Below are positions 31,545-43,665 of a DNA stretch of 64,000 nt, in pieces. The notes under the pieces were generated by a model that saw only the letters and a program-made list of their open reading frames with translations, was not told the origin of the DNA and did not search any database. The position numbers were made by a program, and so were the translations under genes. Position 1 is the stretch's first letter; the number at the start of each line of letters is the position of its first letter. This DNA is from Boesenbergia rotunda (taxonomy: Eukaryota > Streptophyta > Magnoliopsida > Zingiberales > Zingiberaceae). The stretch is from positions 248,001 to 312,000 of the forward strand of contig JAGFNQ010008734.1 of assembly GCA_024364735.1 (NCBI GenBank). The letters are read 5' to 3'.

Positions 31545-33939
31545 ATGGCCGGCCCGTCTTCTGCACCCGGGCCGTGGTATACCACCACCCGCTCGACCTT
31601 GAGTGTAGGTTCCTTAGAAACCCTCCGTATAGATTATTGCATTCCAGAGGATCACCTTTTTGTTCTCCCCTCTCGGGACGACCGACCTAACCAAGCCCCG
31701 GTGAACTACTTTACCATCTTTAAGGACCACCTTCTAGCCGGCCTGCGATTCCCTTTGCATCCCTTTATTGTGGAGATCTGTCGGTATTTTCAAGTGTCCC
31801 TCTCCCAATTAGCCCCGAACTCGATTCGGATCCTGTGCGGCACGGTGGTCATCTTTGAGTCCTTCCAAGTTCCCCTTACTCCTAGGATCTTCTATCTCTT
31901 TTTCTACCTTAAAATGCAAGAGCCCGACTGTTTCTTTTTCCAAGCCAGGGTTAATACAGCCTTCCTAGATAAGGTTCCTTCTTCGAACAAGGGATGGAAA
32001 TCCCACTTTTTTTACATAAACACCACCCTGCCTGCGTCCTGGCCACTTAACTGGCTAGAGGAGTTACCTGACCACCCTGCTGCTCCTCGAAGGTATCGTG
32101 CTGACCCTGGCTTTCGATCGGCCTTTTCTAAAATTGGAGGACGTCATTTTCATGTCGGCAAATTGCTGAGCGAGGTCGTGCTTTATATCTGCCGGCTGAG
32201 TCAGATCCCTGCCAGACTGCCCGGCACTTATGGTAAACTCCCCTTTTTACTTACGACTCTTTTAATGCTAACTAAAACTTTTTCTGACCTACAGCTCAGG
32301 CTCTGATGGACGCCCTCTTTGATGAAGAGCTGGCCCTGGAAGAAGAGGCATTGAACACCCGGGCGGCCGAACTCCTAGCGAGTCGGAGTGTGCCGCCCGT
32401 GAGCGCGGCACAGGCCCTCGAACAACCAGGCGGGGCGGCGAGCGACTCTGAATTAGAAATACTAGCTCAAAGCATTGAGGCAGCCCACCCCGAGGTCCGC
32501 GGGGAGGCCGAGGTGCCGGCTGTTCCCGCAATTCAGTCCTCTTCCCAGACATCCAAGAAGAAAAAACGTCCCCGGGAAGCTGCTTCTTCTAGCACTCCCG
32601 CGACTCAGGCTCAACCTGGGAGGGCCTCGGACATGTCGACTCCCCCTCCCGGCCGAGTCAGGATACGGTTGTCGACTTCTCGGTCGGCCTCTCCTCACCC
32701 GCGAACTTCCGCCCCGTCCTCCAGCGCTGCTCGGCCTGGGGTCTCCCTACCTAGCCCGGGCTTACCCCGGTCGGGGGATTTAGCTTCTAGCTCGGCTGTT
32801 CCTCGCCCGGCTGCCGTTGTTGACCCTGTAGGTGAAGAAGCTGCCGCCGCCCTCCTATCCATGCACGACCTCCCCCGGGCACCCGTAGAGTTGCAGCTCC
32901 CTTCCGAAACTCACTTACTTCGGATGGTCGAGCCCCAGCCACTCAACCTGCACGGTCATCTATCTGCGGCTTGGGACCATGACCTGGAGTTAACTGAAGG
33001 GCGAAGTCCTTTCAGCTTGGCTGACAACTTCGCGATGGACATAACCAAGATACACCTTCCCCTCTCCTTCATCTTCTTTATTTTCCTTATATGTTACCTG
33101 CTCCGGTGCAGTTGTGGGTCACGAGCCAGGCAGTCACCAAAGCTCTGGTCGGTAATGTCAGAGAGCGCCGTGCGGCTGAGTACAAGATAAAGGACTTAGA
33201 GCACTAACTGACTCAGTGCAGCCTTCTGACAGGCGTCGAGGGTCAGACCCGACTTCGAGATGAGGTGACTTCTCTGCGGATACAATTGACGAAGGGTGAC
33301 ATCCGGCTGGAGCGATTGCATGAGGTGTTGGCGGCCTCCGCCCGGGAGATGGATCAGCTCGGCACCAAGCTGGAGGCCGCCGAGGCCTCGAAAAAGACCG
33401 CCCTTACTCTCGAAGCTAGGACCCGCTCTGACTTAGATAGGAAAACCCGCGAGGCCCTGGGTCTACAACGGCAGCTACAGGAGGCACACGCCACTCACGA
33501 GCAAACTCGACTGGCTCTGCAGAGCAAAGAAACGGAGCTGGCCGCCTTGAAAGGTAAAGAGACAGAGCTCCAGGCCCAGCGAGAGGCTTTTCAGGCTTTG
33601 GAGGCTCAACTGGTGAGTACAGAAGCAGGCCTGGCAGCCAAGGACACTCAGCTCAAAGGACGAGAAGCCGAGGTGGCTCGCTTGCAGAAGGAGCTTGCTG
33701 ACTACAAAGCCGGCGAGGCGGCTAGGATTGAACAAGCTCGAGTGGCCTACATTCAATCTACACCTTTCCTTCGACAAGTATACAAGCGGACCGCCGGCAT
33801 GATCGTGTATGGGGTGAAGGGCGCAATACAACAGCTTACGGAAGCCGGCCATCTCCCTGCCGATTTGCCTCCTAACATAGTAAAGCCCACTCTTATCAAG
33901 GCCACGATCCCCGAAGATGCATTTCCTAAATTTACTTAG
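31545..33939 (+). pseudogene. Antisense extra ORF (aORF) of the Tat element: putative gypsy-type transposon domain plus coiled coil
   Basis: It runs opposite to gag-pol. A three-exon model keeps frame: 31545-32232, 32295-33049, 33112-33939 (757 codons). Exon 1 carries the 'putative gypsy type transposon' domain (PF04195-like: YFTIFKDHLLAGLRFPLHPF, SNKGWKSHFF). Exon 2 is Ser/Pro/Arg-rich with SASPHPRTSAPSSS. Exon 3 is a long heptad coiled coil from about 33265, ending DAFPKFT. Two defects: TAA at 33205-33207 where CAA is expected, and the second intron's donor reads AT instead of GT. Antisense ORFs in this position are described for Tat elements; their function is unknown. Confidence 0.75.
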
Positions 33940-34404
33940 TTTATCCTGCCAACTTGGCTACCCGAACTAATTTTCGATCTGCCCGTGCTCGGCCCTGTGG
34001 CTTTTGAAATTTTGTAATGGTACTCGACTGTTTGACTTGTGATCCCTCCTAGCCTAATTTTGTGATGTGCTCGGGCTTTTTCTTATTTTGAACGACTCAT
34101 CCTTTTCTTTCCTTCCCTTGATTGTTTGTGATGCGGGCGGTCTTTGCTAAGTGTTGCCTGCTCGGTGCACTCGCTCCACTCGCCGAAGGCCAGTGCTATG
34201 AGCCACTTAGCAAAACTTCGCTAAGCATAGATTACTCGGGACACTTGAACTATTACCGTGAAGCAGACCCCTTTAGGTCGGGTAATGAGTTTTCGCTAAG
34301 TGCCGACTATTGAAGATATGTGCGCTATCAGCGGTTCGACTGAGCTAACGTCCGAGCTCAGGGGTGCCCCAGGGTCAGGTCGGTGTTCCAACTCAGGGGT
34401 CCTG

Positions 34405-34650
34405 TTTGGTCGGGTCAGCACCCTGACTCAGCGATTTTGCTCGGTCGGGTCGGCACCCTGAGTCGGCGATTTTGCTCGGTCGGGTCGGCACCCTGACTCA
34501 GCGATTTTGCTTGGTCGGGTCGGCACCCTGACTCGGCGATTTTGCTCGGTCGGGTCGGCACCCTGACTCGGCGATTTTGCTCGGTCGGGTCGGCACCCTG
34601 GCTCGGCGATTTTGCTCGGTCAGGTCGGCACCCTGACTCGGCGATATATC
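34405..34650. repeat. 35-bp tandem repeat, about seven copies
   Basis: Unit reads CTCGGTCGGGTCGGCACCCT then GACTCGGCGATTTTG, with point differences. It lies in the spacer between the aORF and integrase end of the Tat element. The open frames across it are repeat artefacts. Confidence 0.9.
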
Positions 34651-34812
34651 TTGTTCCCCTCGAGTTAACCTTATCGGCAAAGCCAAGTCAGCCGGTGTGT
34701 TTCGGTTCGACCAAATCCACCTTATTAAGCAGACCTACTGTTTCTCAGAACGTGGAAAACCACGTCTCGACAGTAGATATTGTGGCGAGATGTCACTTCA
34801 CACTTCCCCTGA

Positions 34813-35533
34813 ACAAGAGTCTGGACACCGTCCGACTTATCTTGGGTCGAGCGTGGACCGCCACGCTCGACGGGGCCCGACCGAACGTGGAATGCCACGC
34901 CCGATCGGCGCCGGGTCCGGTGGTGCGTGAGAGCAAGCTCACTTATAACTTGCTTTAGCAAGAGTCTGGACACCGTCCAACTTACCCTGGCCGAGCGTGG
35001 ACCGCCACGCCCGACCGGGCCCGACCGAACGTGGAATGCCACGCCCGATCGGCGCCAGGTCCGGTGGGTGCGTGAGAGCAAGCTCATTTATAACTTGCTT
35101 TAGCAAGAGTCTGGACACCGTCCAACTTACCCTGGCCGAGCGTGGACCACCACGCCCGACCGGGCCTGACCGAACGTGGAATGCCATGCCCGATCGGCGC
35201 CAGGTCCGGTGGGTGCGTGAGAGCAAGCTCACTTATAACTTGTCTCAGCAAGAGTCAGGACACCGCCCGACTTACCCTGGCCGAGCGTGGACCGCCACGC
35301 CCGATCGGGCCTGACCGAACGTGGAATGCCACGCCCGATCGGCGCCAGGTCCGGTGGGTGCGTGAGAACAAGCTCACTTATAACTTGCCTTAGCAAGAGT
35401 CTGGACACCGTCCGACTTACCCTGGCCGAGCGTGGACCGCCACGCCCGACCGGGCCCGACCGAACGTGGAATGCCATGCCCGATCGGCGCCAGGTCCGGT
35501 GGGTGCGTGAGAGCAAGCTCACTTATAACTTTC
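34813..35533. repeat. About 145-bp tandem repeat, five copies
   Basis: Units start CAAGAGTCTGGACACCG at about 34813, 34960, 35105, 35250 and 35395. Each contains two related subunits with GAACGTGGAATGCCACGCCC-like inverted motifs and ends GTGAGAGCAAGCTCACTTAT (itself self-complementary: GTGAG...CTCAC). Same Tat spacer. Such repeats in Tat elements can seed satellite DNA. Confidence 0.9.
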
Positions 35534-35596
35534 AGGGATGGTTTTTTGGAGAGTCAGAGTTTTCGTCATCGTTTTTTCTGAGTACATTTACACGAA

Positions 35597-36153
35597 TCAT
35601 TTCTCTCCGCTCTCCTTACGGTACAATCTTAAATGCATTGCACTCCAAGGTCTCCCGAGCCGCTTTCCTAGAGCATCTTGCAGATAGTAGGCTCCCGATC
35701 CCAATGCCTCAACCACCAGGAAAGGGCCACTCCATGGAGGCTCCAGCTTGCCTACCTCCCCGACCGGCTTGATTCTTTTCCATACCTTGTCCCCTACTTG
35801 GAAATGTCGGGGTATAACCTTCTGGTTGTATCGGTTCTGCATCCTTTGCTGATAAACAGTCATGCGGACTGCAGCCTTAGCCCTGACCTCCTCAATCAGA
35901 TCTAGCTCAGCTCGTCTTTTCTCCGCATTGTCTTCTCCATACAAATGTCTTCTGTCAGACTCACAGCCGACCTCCATGGGGACTACCGCCTCACTTCCAT
36001 AGACTAACTGAAAGGGAGTGCATCCTGACCCTTCTTTGGGTGTGGTTCGAAGGGCCCATAGGACACCAGGCAGCTTGTCCACCCAGGATCCGCCGACCTA
36101 ATCCAGCTTAGCTCTGAGCTCTTTCAGAATCTCTCTATTGGCTACTTCGGCCT
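35597..36153 (-). pseudogene. Integrase C-terminal part of the Tat element
   Basis: Minus-strand frame from the nested-insertion junction (36153) to a stop at 35597-35599. It has the conserved LPGVLWALRTTPKEGSG and TPFQLVYGSEAVVPME integrase core end, then the C-terminal chromodomain-less tail with GDKVWKRI and YYLQDALGK. One TAG at about 36100 stands where Gln is expected. It continues the core at 45746-46031, from which it is separated by 9.6 kb of inserted DNA. Confidence 0.85.
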
Positions 36154-37580
36154 TGTTGGGACCGGGTGCATGTCGACGAGGATACGAGTTCGTAAAATTT
36201 TAAATTTTTACGTGCAGCAGAAGAATTTGCATAAAATAATTTCCTAAATTATTTTAACTTCGTATCTAGCATGCAACCTTATAGTGTATCAACATAATCA
36301 TAAAATAAAAGTTTGGGGAAAAGTAAACTAATTTACTTTTATACCTTGCGTAACTCGAAGAAAGGGACGAGATCCAACCGTAGCGTCCCTTGGAAGCTTC
36401 GCCTCTATTCGCGTCCACGCCGAGTTCTCTTCGGGATGACTTCGCAAAGTCACGAGTTTTGTGCCGACGAGAACCACTAGATTCTCGGAAGGCACAACTA
36501 GAAGATTAAGAGAAAAATTAGGAAAACTAACCAACGAAGTAACGGAATCAAATTCCGGGAAGAGAGGAGTCGCTATCCGCTTCTTCTTCTTCGTGTTCGG
36601 GTTCTCCTTCTTCTTCAATGCTCACGGCTAGCAACCACCACCTTGGATAGAGTTTGCGCCGGCCCTAAGCCACAAGTGGGCGCCGGCCCTAGGACTCCAA
36701 GCATGGGTGGGCGCCGGCCCTAAGGGAAGAGAGGAAGAAGGAGGAGAGGAGAGATTAAGAGAGAGAGGGAGAGAATAATTAATCTCTTGATTAGGATTAA
36801 GGGCTAGCCTTTGGTTCCTTTATATAGTAGCAACTCCTTTGCTAAGTCTCCCTCTAAACCGAATTAACGGAATTAACGGAATTAGTTATAAAAAATTTAT
36901 CTTATAAATTTTCTTATTGCTTATTCCGTTTAAGCCTAGTCTTATTATAACTAATTTATAATAAAACAAATTAGTTATCATAAGAAATTTATCCTATAAA
37001 TTCTTTTATGAATTTTATTATAACTAACTTTATAATAAAACTAATTAATTATCATAAGAAATTTATCCTATAAATTCTTATGAATTATTCCGTTTAAACC
37101 AAGTTTTATTATAACTAATTTATAATAAAACAAATTCTTCTTCTCTTTAAATTATAAAATAAATTTTATAAGAAATTTATAAACCTTCTTATTATTGAAA
37201 AATTAATTCATAATTGATTTTATAAAATTAAAATAAACCAATTCATGGATTATTTTAATCTTCCATAAAAGAATAAATTTCTATAAATTTATTTATATAA
37301 ATTTCTTTATACAAATTTATTTATCCATAATTTATAAAATAAATCGTGCAGGATTTATCTTATTAATTAAACCAAAATTAATTGGTTTTCTCCTCTTATT
37401 GTGGCCGACCACCAAAGGAGGTTTTGGCACCCTCTTTGGCCGGCCAAACCAACCTGAACCGCCGCGAATTAAACTCATTTAATTCGCCCAAAAAGCCTTC
37501 AAAAGACTTAGCCATTTTAGCTTCCATTGCGCCTCTAACTAACTCAGATTCGACTTATTTCTCTTGATCAGAAAATCCAA

Positions 37581-38218
37581 TTTTCAACTCGTTTTAAATC
37601 CCTCGGATTACTCGTAGTGCGTGTGACTAAATAGGCTTTCGATTTATGTTGGTCGTCTATAATTAACTAATTATAGAACGATCATGAGTGACACCTAGTA
37701 GTACATCATGATACCCAATTAATCGAAAGATCAACGGTTTGACCTCAGAAGAAATTATTCTGAAACCCTTCAGCAGCTCTAATGAATCGTGCCTCATTCC
37801 CTTCACCACCTTATACCCACTTGGTTCAGGACACGGTCAATGGTGTCAGTCCCCACTAGGCTGACTACGTCACACCTAGCCCAAGTAATGTCTTACTCGT
37901 CCTTTGGATTTCTAATTACTCTCATGTATTTTAGAGACTCTCACTCTAAACATGATATGCTCTGGCCAGAGGCTTTGAGTAACAATCCGACGATAGGCCT
38001 GGGTATACATCTCCTCGCAAGGAGTGGTGAATCCTTTGTAGGCTGTTCAAACATCTTCGGGCACTTCGGCTTATACCCGATCATCCTGGGTCCACACCTC
38101 CTTGGAGATGCTTGCTTAAGATGTCAAAGTATAAGTCTCTATGACCAAGATGACTTGAACACCGCAAGTCAAAGGAACATCGCACTTAAGCCGCAGTAAG
38201 ATCTTCATTGACATATCT
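37581..38218. repeat. 638-bp direct repeat, left copy (right copy 44688-45325)
   Basis: Both copies begin TTTTCAACTCG and end ACATATCT. They have the same length and only scattered substitutions (for example at the CCACTTGG/CCACTTTG site). They are the same part of the solo LTR on both sides of the nested SIRE-like element, far longer than the 5-bp duplication integrase makes. Confidence 0.9.
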
Positions 38219-39540
38219 TGGGTAAGTCTTAATCCTAGATTGTGGCACATTACAAAGAGAATTTAGGGAGAGAGGGTGAAAAAGGAGAATTAATTGATGA
38301 AATTGAAGTTTAAGGGTTGAGTACCATGAAACTCAATGCTAGAAATGTATGTGGATCAAGGATAAGATAATGAGTTGAAGAGAAGGGAGAATTAGGACTT
38401 TTGGGAAGAGATTATTTGATACATTTTGGAGAAATTAAGATTTAGTGCCAATCTTGGGATTTGGTGTACATTTATTTGGAAACATATTTTTCCCAAGTAG
38501 ATATTGGCTTCACAAATCTCCCTTACAAAATTTTAGAATTTTTGGAGATTTATAGAATTTTTTGGACATTTTAAATGGCTTAAAACCATTTCTGGGGTAT
38601 ATTCATGCTAGTGTGTAATCAACCTCTATAAGAATTCAAATCAGATCTTGAGTTTGGTACAAAGTGTATCAAATAAGTTCACTTCTCGAGTTTGTACCAA
38701 ACTCCTAAACTATCTTGAATTTTCATGTTGCACTATTTTTCCTTGATCATACATGGTGTAGGAAAGATGTCTGCAAAATTTTAAGATTTTTCGAATTTTC
38801 TGGAATTTCTACGACATTTCTGAAATTCACCAAAGAGGGCTGAAATTCAGCCACCAGTCGACTGGCTCAGATACCAGTCGACTGGTAGCAGTCGACCAGA
38901 GGTCGACCGGGTGACTCTGTTTTGTGCTGAAATTGAAGTTTTGTCCGTCCTTTGAACCCTGTGAGTTCTCTAATACCTTGTATCAATTGGAAGTGATATG
39001 GCCTGCATGTAATCTTATCTTGGATAATAGGATTGGTCAAGAGAGTCATTGGATTCAAGTTGACACGCAAGGTTGTTACGTTATGGGAAGAGGCTCGGAT
39101 TCTTTTTAATTTGTATTGATGGCTAAGAATTGTTGTTGTTGCCTTCAAAATGAATCAAGGACATTATTGGTGCAATGATCCAAGGGGAGCAAGGCTTTAG
39201 GGGGAGCAAGCCTTTAACGGGTACATGTCTATCAAGGGATGGTAGATTCCATTATCCAAGGAGGAGAATTACTAGGGTCTATCTTGACTTATCTCATGAC
39301 TCATTCCTCGCTTGAGTGTTGTCACTCCCTTTTGTGATTTTTGTCAAAAAAGGGGAGAAATAGATTAAGTTAGCTCTTAATCATGATTATGTGTTTTAGA
39401 TTACATGAAATGTTGCATGATTATATTCATATGCTTATCTTTATATGCCTCATGTTCATGTATCATTATACTTAAAGCATGTTGTGATATTTAAAGACCT
39501 AACTTAAATGAGTTTTGCCAAACATCAAAAAGGGGGAGAT

Positions 39541-40548
39541 TGTTGGTGCAATCTTGCTCCAAGTAATTATGGTTTTCATGTTTGGCTAAACAAGTTTAAG
39601 TGAGGCAATGTTTTGTATTCTAACTTGTGTGCTTTGAGTAAGCAGGAAAGTCCAGGTGGAAGACTTGGCAAGGGAAGTCCAAGAAGAGAGTCTTGGCAAA
39701 GGAAGTCCCGGAGGTGTGACCTCTTGGCAAAAGGGAGACTTAGTATGACGAAGCCGATGGAAACACTTCAAGCAAGTGCAAGGATGAGGAGTCGTGGACT
39801 CGGAAGCATCCAAGAGAGGCACAAGGCTTGTGGAAGGTGTTTGAAGGCGTGAGTCAAGAGTAAGGGATGAAAAGGGAAGCTGAAATGTGATTTCTCAGCT
39901 TCATCAGTCGACTGGTAAGTTACCAGTCGACTGGGACCACAACACACAGAGAATCGGGTCGACCCAAGGAGGGTCGACCAGTCGACTGCCTGTCGACTGG
40001 AATTGGTTCCAGTCGACTGGTCATGTACCAGTCGACTGGAGGTCGACCGTTGCGAAGGCGGCTGAGACATTCATTGCATATTTTGTAGCCGTTGAAGCCT
40101 ACCAGTCGACTGGTAAGTGAGCAGTCGACTGGAGTCGCGGACGAAGATATAAAACCTAGTGTTTTATCTTGGAGAAAGAGAGGGCTTTCCTTGGGGACGA
40201 AGGGTGTGATCATTTTAGAGCTCTCCAAGCTTCACAACTCTCTCAATCTCCTCCTCCAAGCTTTCATTTCATTTGTAAGAGGAGGGAGATCATTGTGTTA
40301 GGGTTTCTCCACCTTCAAGTGTAATCTTGAGAAGGAGAAGTTCATAGTGAAGGGTTTTGTGTGGTGTGTGTGGATCCTTGGATTAGTCACCTTGAAGAGG
40401 TGGATATCAAGTAAAATCAGTGAGTTAGTATTGATTTCTTTCCTACCTTCATATTTCTATTTGTATTGCTTCCGCTAACGTGTTTGTAGGAAAGAAAAAT
40501 CGAAAGATAGCTATTCACCCCCCTCTAGCTAGGGCAAAGATCCTAACA
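39541..40548 (+). mobile_element. LTR1 of the gag-only SIRE-like element
   Basis: 1,008 bp, TGTTGGTGCAATC to GATCCTAACA. About 100 bp in is a short hairpin array (CCAAG-AAGAGAGT-CTTGG and relatives, 39650-39740). A CAGTCGACTG array lies at 39905-40131, then TATAAAACC at about 40147 as a promoter candidate. LTR2 (43666-44687) is 14 bp longer, mostly because of one extra palindrome unit. Confidence 0.9.
39905..40131. repeat. CAGTCGACTG palindrome array in LTR1
   Basis: Perfect 10-bp palindromes at 39905, 39924, near 39979, near 40010, near 40030, 40103 and 40122, often extended to CCAGTCGACTGG, with GGTCGACC variants between. The equivalent array in LTR2 spans 44030-44270 with one more unit. 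Confidence 0.95.
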
Positions 40549-40620
40549 AGTGGTATCAGAGCAAGGACCGCTCTTATTGGACTAATCGCCAAGGGAGCAC
40601 GCGCTAGAGGACAAGAAACA

Positions 40621-42279
40621 ATGGAAGATAAGTTGGGGGACAACATCTACACTCCGCCGCCATACGATAATGGAGATTTCACTTATTGGCGGGCAAGAAT
40701 GGAAACATGGCTTACCATGGAATGGGAGTGTAGGATGATGATCGAAGAGCCGTTCGAGATTCCAAAGGATAAGCACGGGAAAAAGCTTAGGCCTAGGTAT
40801 TGGAATCAAGAGCAACAAGACCTAGCAAAAGCAAATGAAAAGGTAATAAATATTCTAGTAAATATTTTGCCTAACAATGTTTTGAGTGTTATAGGTAAAT
40901 ATGAAAATGTATATGAATTATGGGATAAGTTAAAAAGATATCATGAACACTCTACACAAATTCGAGAGCCCGAAGAAGAAAAGGAAAAAGAAGTGTCAAC
41001 ATCCTCAAGTAAGGTGGAAGAAGAAAGTGAGAGGTCATCCACCTCATCTAGTGAAGAAGAGGAGTTAAGCGAAAATTCATCAACCACTTCAAAGGAAGAG
41101 GAAGTATCAAGCTCAAAATTTGAGGGGGAGGAGAGACCCTCATCAATTCCGGATCAAGAGGAATCTTCCACATCTTCCAAGGTTGAAGAAGTAATCAACC
41201 TAGCCTCCACCTCCACCAAAGCAAGCAGCAAAGACCATATCATTTGCTTTGGGTGCAATGAAAAGGAGCACTATAAGGACAAGTGTCCAAAAGGTAAAAG
41301 GGAGGTAAAATCTAAACCCATTTCAATTTCGGTTAAATCTAACATGGGTGGTAGGAATAACGAGGCTCAAGCTAAGAAGAAGAAAATTACGTGCTTCACG
41401 TGTGGAGAGCTAGGACACTACCACACAAGATGCCCAATGAGTGGAAAGCTCAAGAAAATGGAGCATCTAAGAAAATGGGAGAAAGAGGAAAGGAAGAAAC
41501 AAAGATCACATCAAGGGAGAACTTCAAGGGTAAGGGAGGTAATTCCTAACTCTAGAGTAAAATGCAATTCAATTTCAAGTTCTTCTTTACATTTTAGAAA
41601 TAATGCAAATCATCCCTCCATGCATGCTAGAATTAATGAAAAATGTTTTATGGTGCATAATTTTGGATTTAAGTATAATGATAGGAATATGAATAACAAG
41701 GTAGATCATAATTCTTGAAAAAACATGCATCATGATAGACCTAACACTTATGCACCTAAGGATTAAGGCATTAACCCCAAGAAGGGGAGACACATGCCTA
41801 GGAAGAAGGGTAGGTCTAGAAATGTTCAAGGTGGACATGTGGACACTAGGGTCAAGAACTTAGAATGGGAAAATCAAGCCTTGAGGGCGAGGCTTGATAA
41901 TTTAGAAAAGACCCTAGAAAGATTCAAGGTTGGATCTAAGGGTCTAGACCTAGTGTTGAGTAGCCTAAAACCTAACTATGATAGATCGGGTTTGGGCTAC
42001 CAATCTAAGACCTCCAAGGCCAACAAAAAGAAATGTGCCGGTAAAGCACATAAATATGGCAAGGAGGGTAAGTTCAAGGATGGCAAGTGGGTGCCATCCA
42101 AAGGAAAAGATAAGGACATAATCAAGGATAATGTGTCTAAGGTTAAGAGAGTCCACGTTGTAGGTCAAGAGTCATCGGTGGCACACCGGTGTGGCCTAGT
42201 ATGGATTGAGTCACCTAGGGAGGTGGCTAGGACTAAGGGCTCAAGGGGGAGCTCTAGGAGCCTTTGGGGTCCATGGTAA
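40621..42279 (+). pseudogene. SIRE-like copia gag
   Basis: The ATG at 40621 follows the primer-binding site. 40621-41718 encodes a Gag start (PPYDNGDFTYWRARME, typical of UBN2/DUF4219 Gags), a long Ser/Glu-rich acidic linker and two CCHC-type knuckles. The first is CFGCNEKEHYKDKC and the second CFTCGELGHYHTRC. A TGA ends the first frame, another stop follows, and the same frame resumes at 41794-42279 with the coiled-coil LEKTLERFKVGSK and the KWVPSKG tail. Gag would form the particle; the two stops and missing pol mean it would need partners. Confidence 0.85.
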
Positions 42280-43665
42280 ATGGATCTCAAAAGTTTCTCT
42301 CTTAGAAAGTAAAGTGAAATGTGCCAAAAAGGGTTAGAAGACTTGGGTAAGTCTTAATCCTAGATTGTGGCACATTACAAAGAGAATTTAGGGAGAGAGG
42401 GTGAAAAAGGAGAATTAATTGATGAAATTGAGGTTTAAGGGTTGAGTACCATGTAACTCAATGCTAGAAATGTATGTGGATCAAGGATAAGAGAATGAGT
42501 TGAAGAGAAGGGAGAATTAGGACTTTTGGGAAGAGATTATTTGATACATTTTGGAGAAATTAAGATTTAGTGTCAATCTTGGGATTTGGAGTATATTTAT
42601 TTGGAAACATATTTTTCCCAAGTAGATATTGGCTTCACAAATCTCCCTTACAAAATTTTAGAATTTTTGGAGATTTATAGAATTTTTTGGACATTTTAAA
42701 TGGCTTAAAACCATTTCTGAGGTGTATTCATGCTAGTGTGTAATCAACCTCTATAAGAATTCAAATCAGATCTTGAGTTTGGTACAAAGTGTATCAAATA
42801 AGTTCACTTCTCGAGTTTGTACCAAACTCCTAAACTATCTTGAATTTTCATGTTGCACTATTTTTCCTTGATCATACATGGTGTAGGAAAGATGTCTGCA
42901 AAATTTTAAGATTTTTTGAATTTTTTGGAATTTCTACGACATTTCTGAAATTCACCAAAGAGGGCTGAAATTCAGCCACCAGTCGACTGGCTCAGATACC
43001 AGTCGACTGGTAGCAGTCGACCAGAGGTCGACCGGGTGACTCTGTTTTGTGCTGAAATTGAAGTTTTGTTCGTCCTTTGAACCCTGTGAGTTCTCTAATA
43101 CCTTGTATCAATTGGAAGTGATATGGCCTGCATGTAATCTTATCTTGGATAATAGGATTGGTCAAGAGAGTCATTGGATTCAAGTTGACACGTAAGGTTG
43201 TTACGTTATGGGAAGAGGCTCGGATTCTTTTTAATCTGTATTGATGGCTAAGAATTGTTGTTGTTGCCTTCAAAATGAATCAAGGACATTATTGGTGCAA
43301 TGATCCAAGGGGAGCAAGGCTTTAGGGGGAGCAAGCCTTTAACGGGTACATGTCTATCAAGGGATGGTAGATTCCATTATCCAAGGAGGAGAATTACTAG
43401 GGTCTATCTTGACTTATCTCATGACTCATTCCTCGCTTGAGTGTTGTCACTCCCTTTTGTGATTTTTGTCAAAAAGGGGGAGAAATAGATTAAGTTAGCT
43501 CTTAATCGTGATTATGTGTTTTAGATTACATGAAATGTTGCATGATTATATTCATATGCTTATCTTTATATGCCTCATGTTCATGTATCATTATACTTAA
43601 AGCATGTTGTGATATTTAAAGACCTAACTTAAATGAGTTTTGCCAAACATCAAAAAGGGGGAGAT

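Noticed and set aside
34498..35522. Several overlapping frames on both strands with repeated peptides
   Set aside because: They arise because the 35-bp and 145-bp tandem units lack stops in some frames; no family match.
36328..36618. Minus-strand 96-codon frame in the solo LTR (with similar ones at 56561-57006)
   Set aside because: It lies in LTR leader DNA and has no domain; the related LTR at 56310 does not keep the same frame.
37789..38199. 136-codon plus-strand frame repeated at 44896-45306
   Set aside because: It is repeated only because the LTR segment is duplicated; the homologous LTR at 57661 has a broken frame and no domain is seen.
39905..40131. Regularly repeated palindromes resembling a CRISPR array
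   Set aside because: Spacers are neither uniform nor unique, the motif lies inside retrotransposon LTRs, and the context is a plant nuclear genome.
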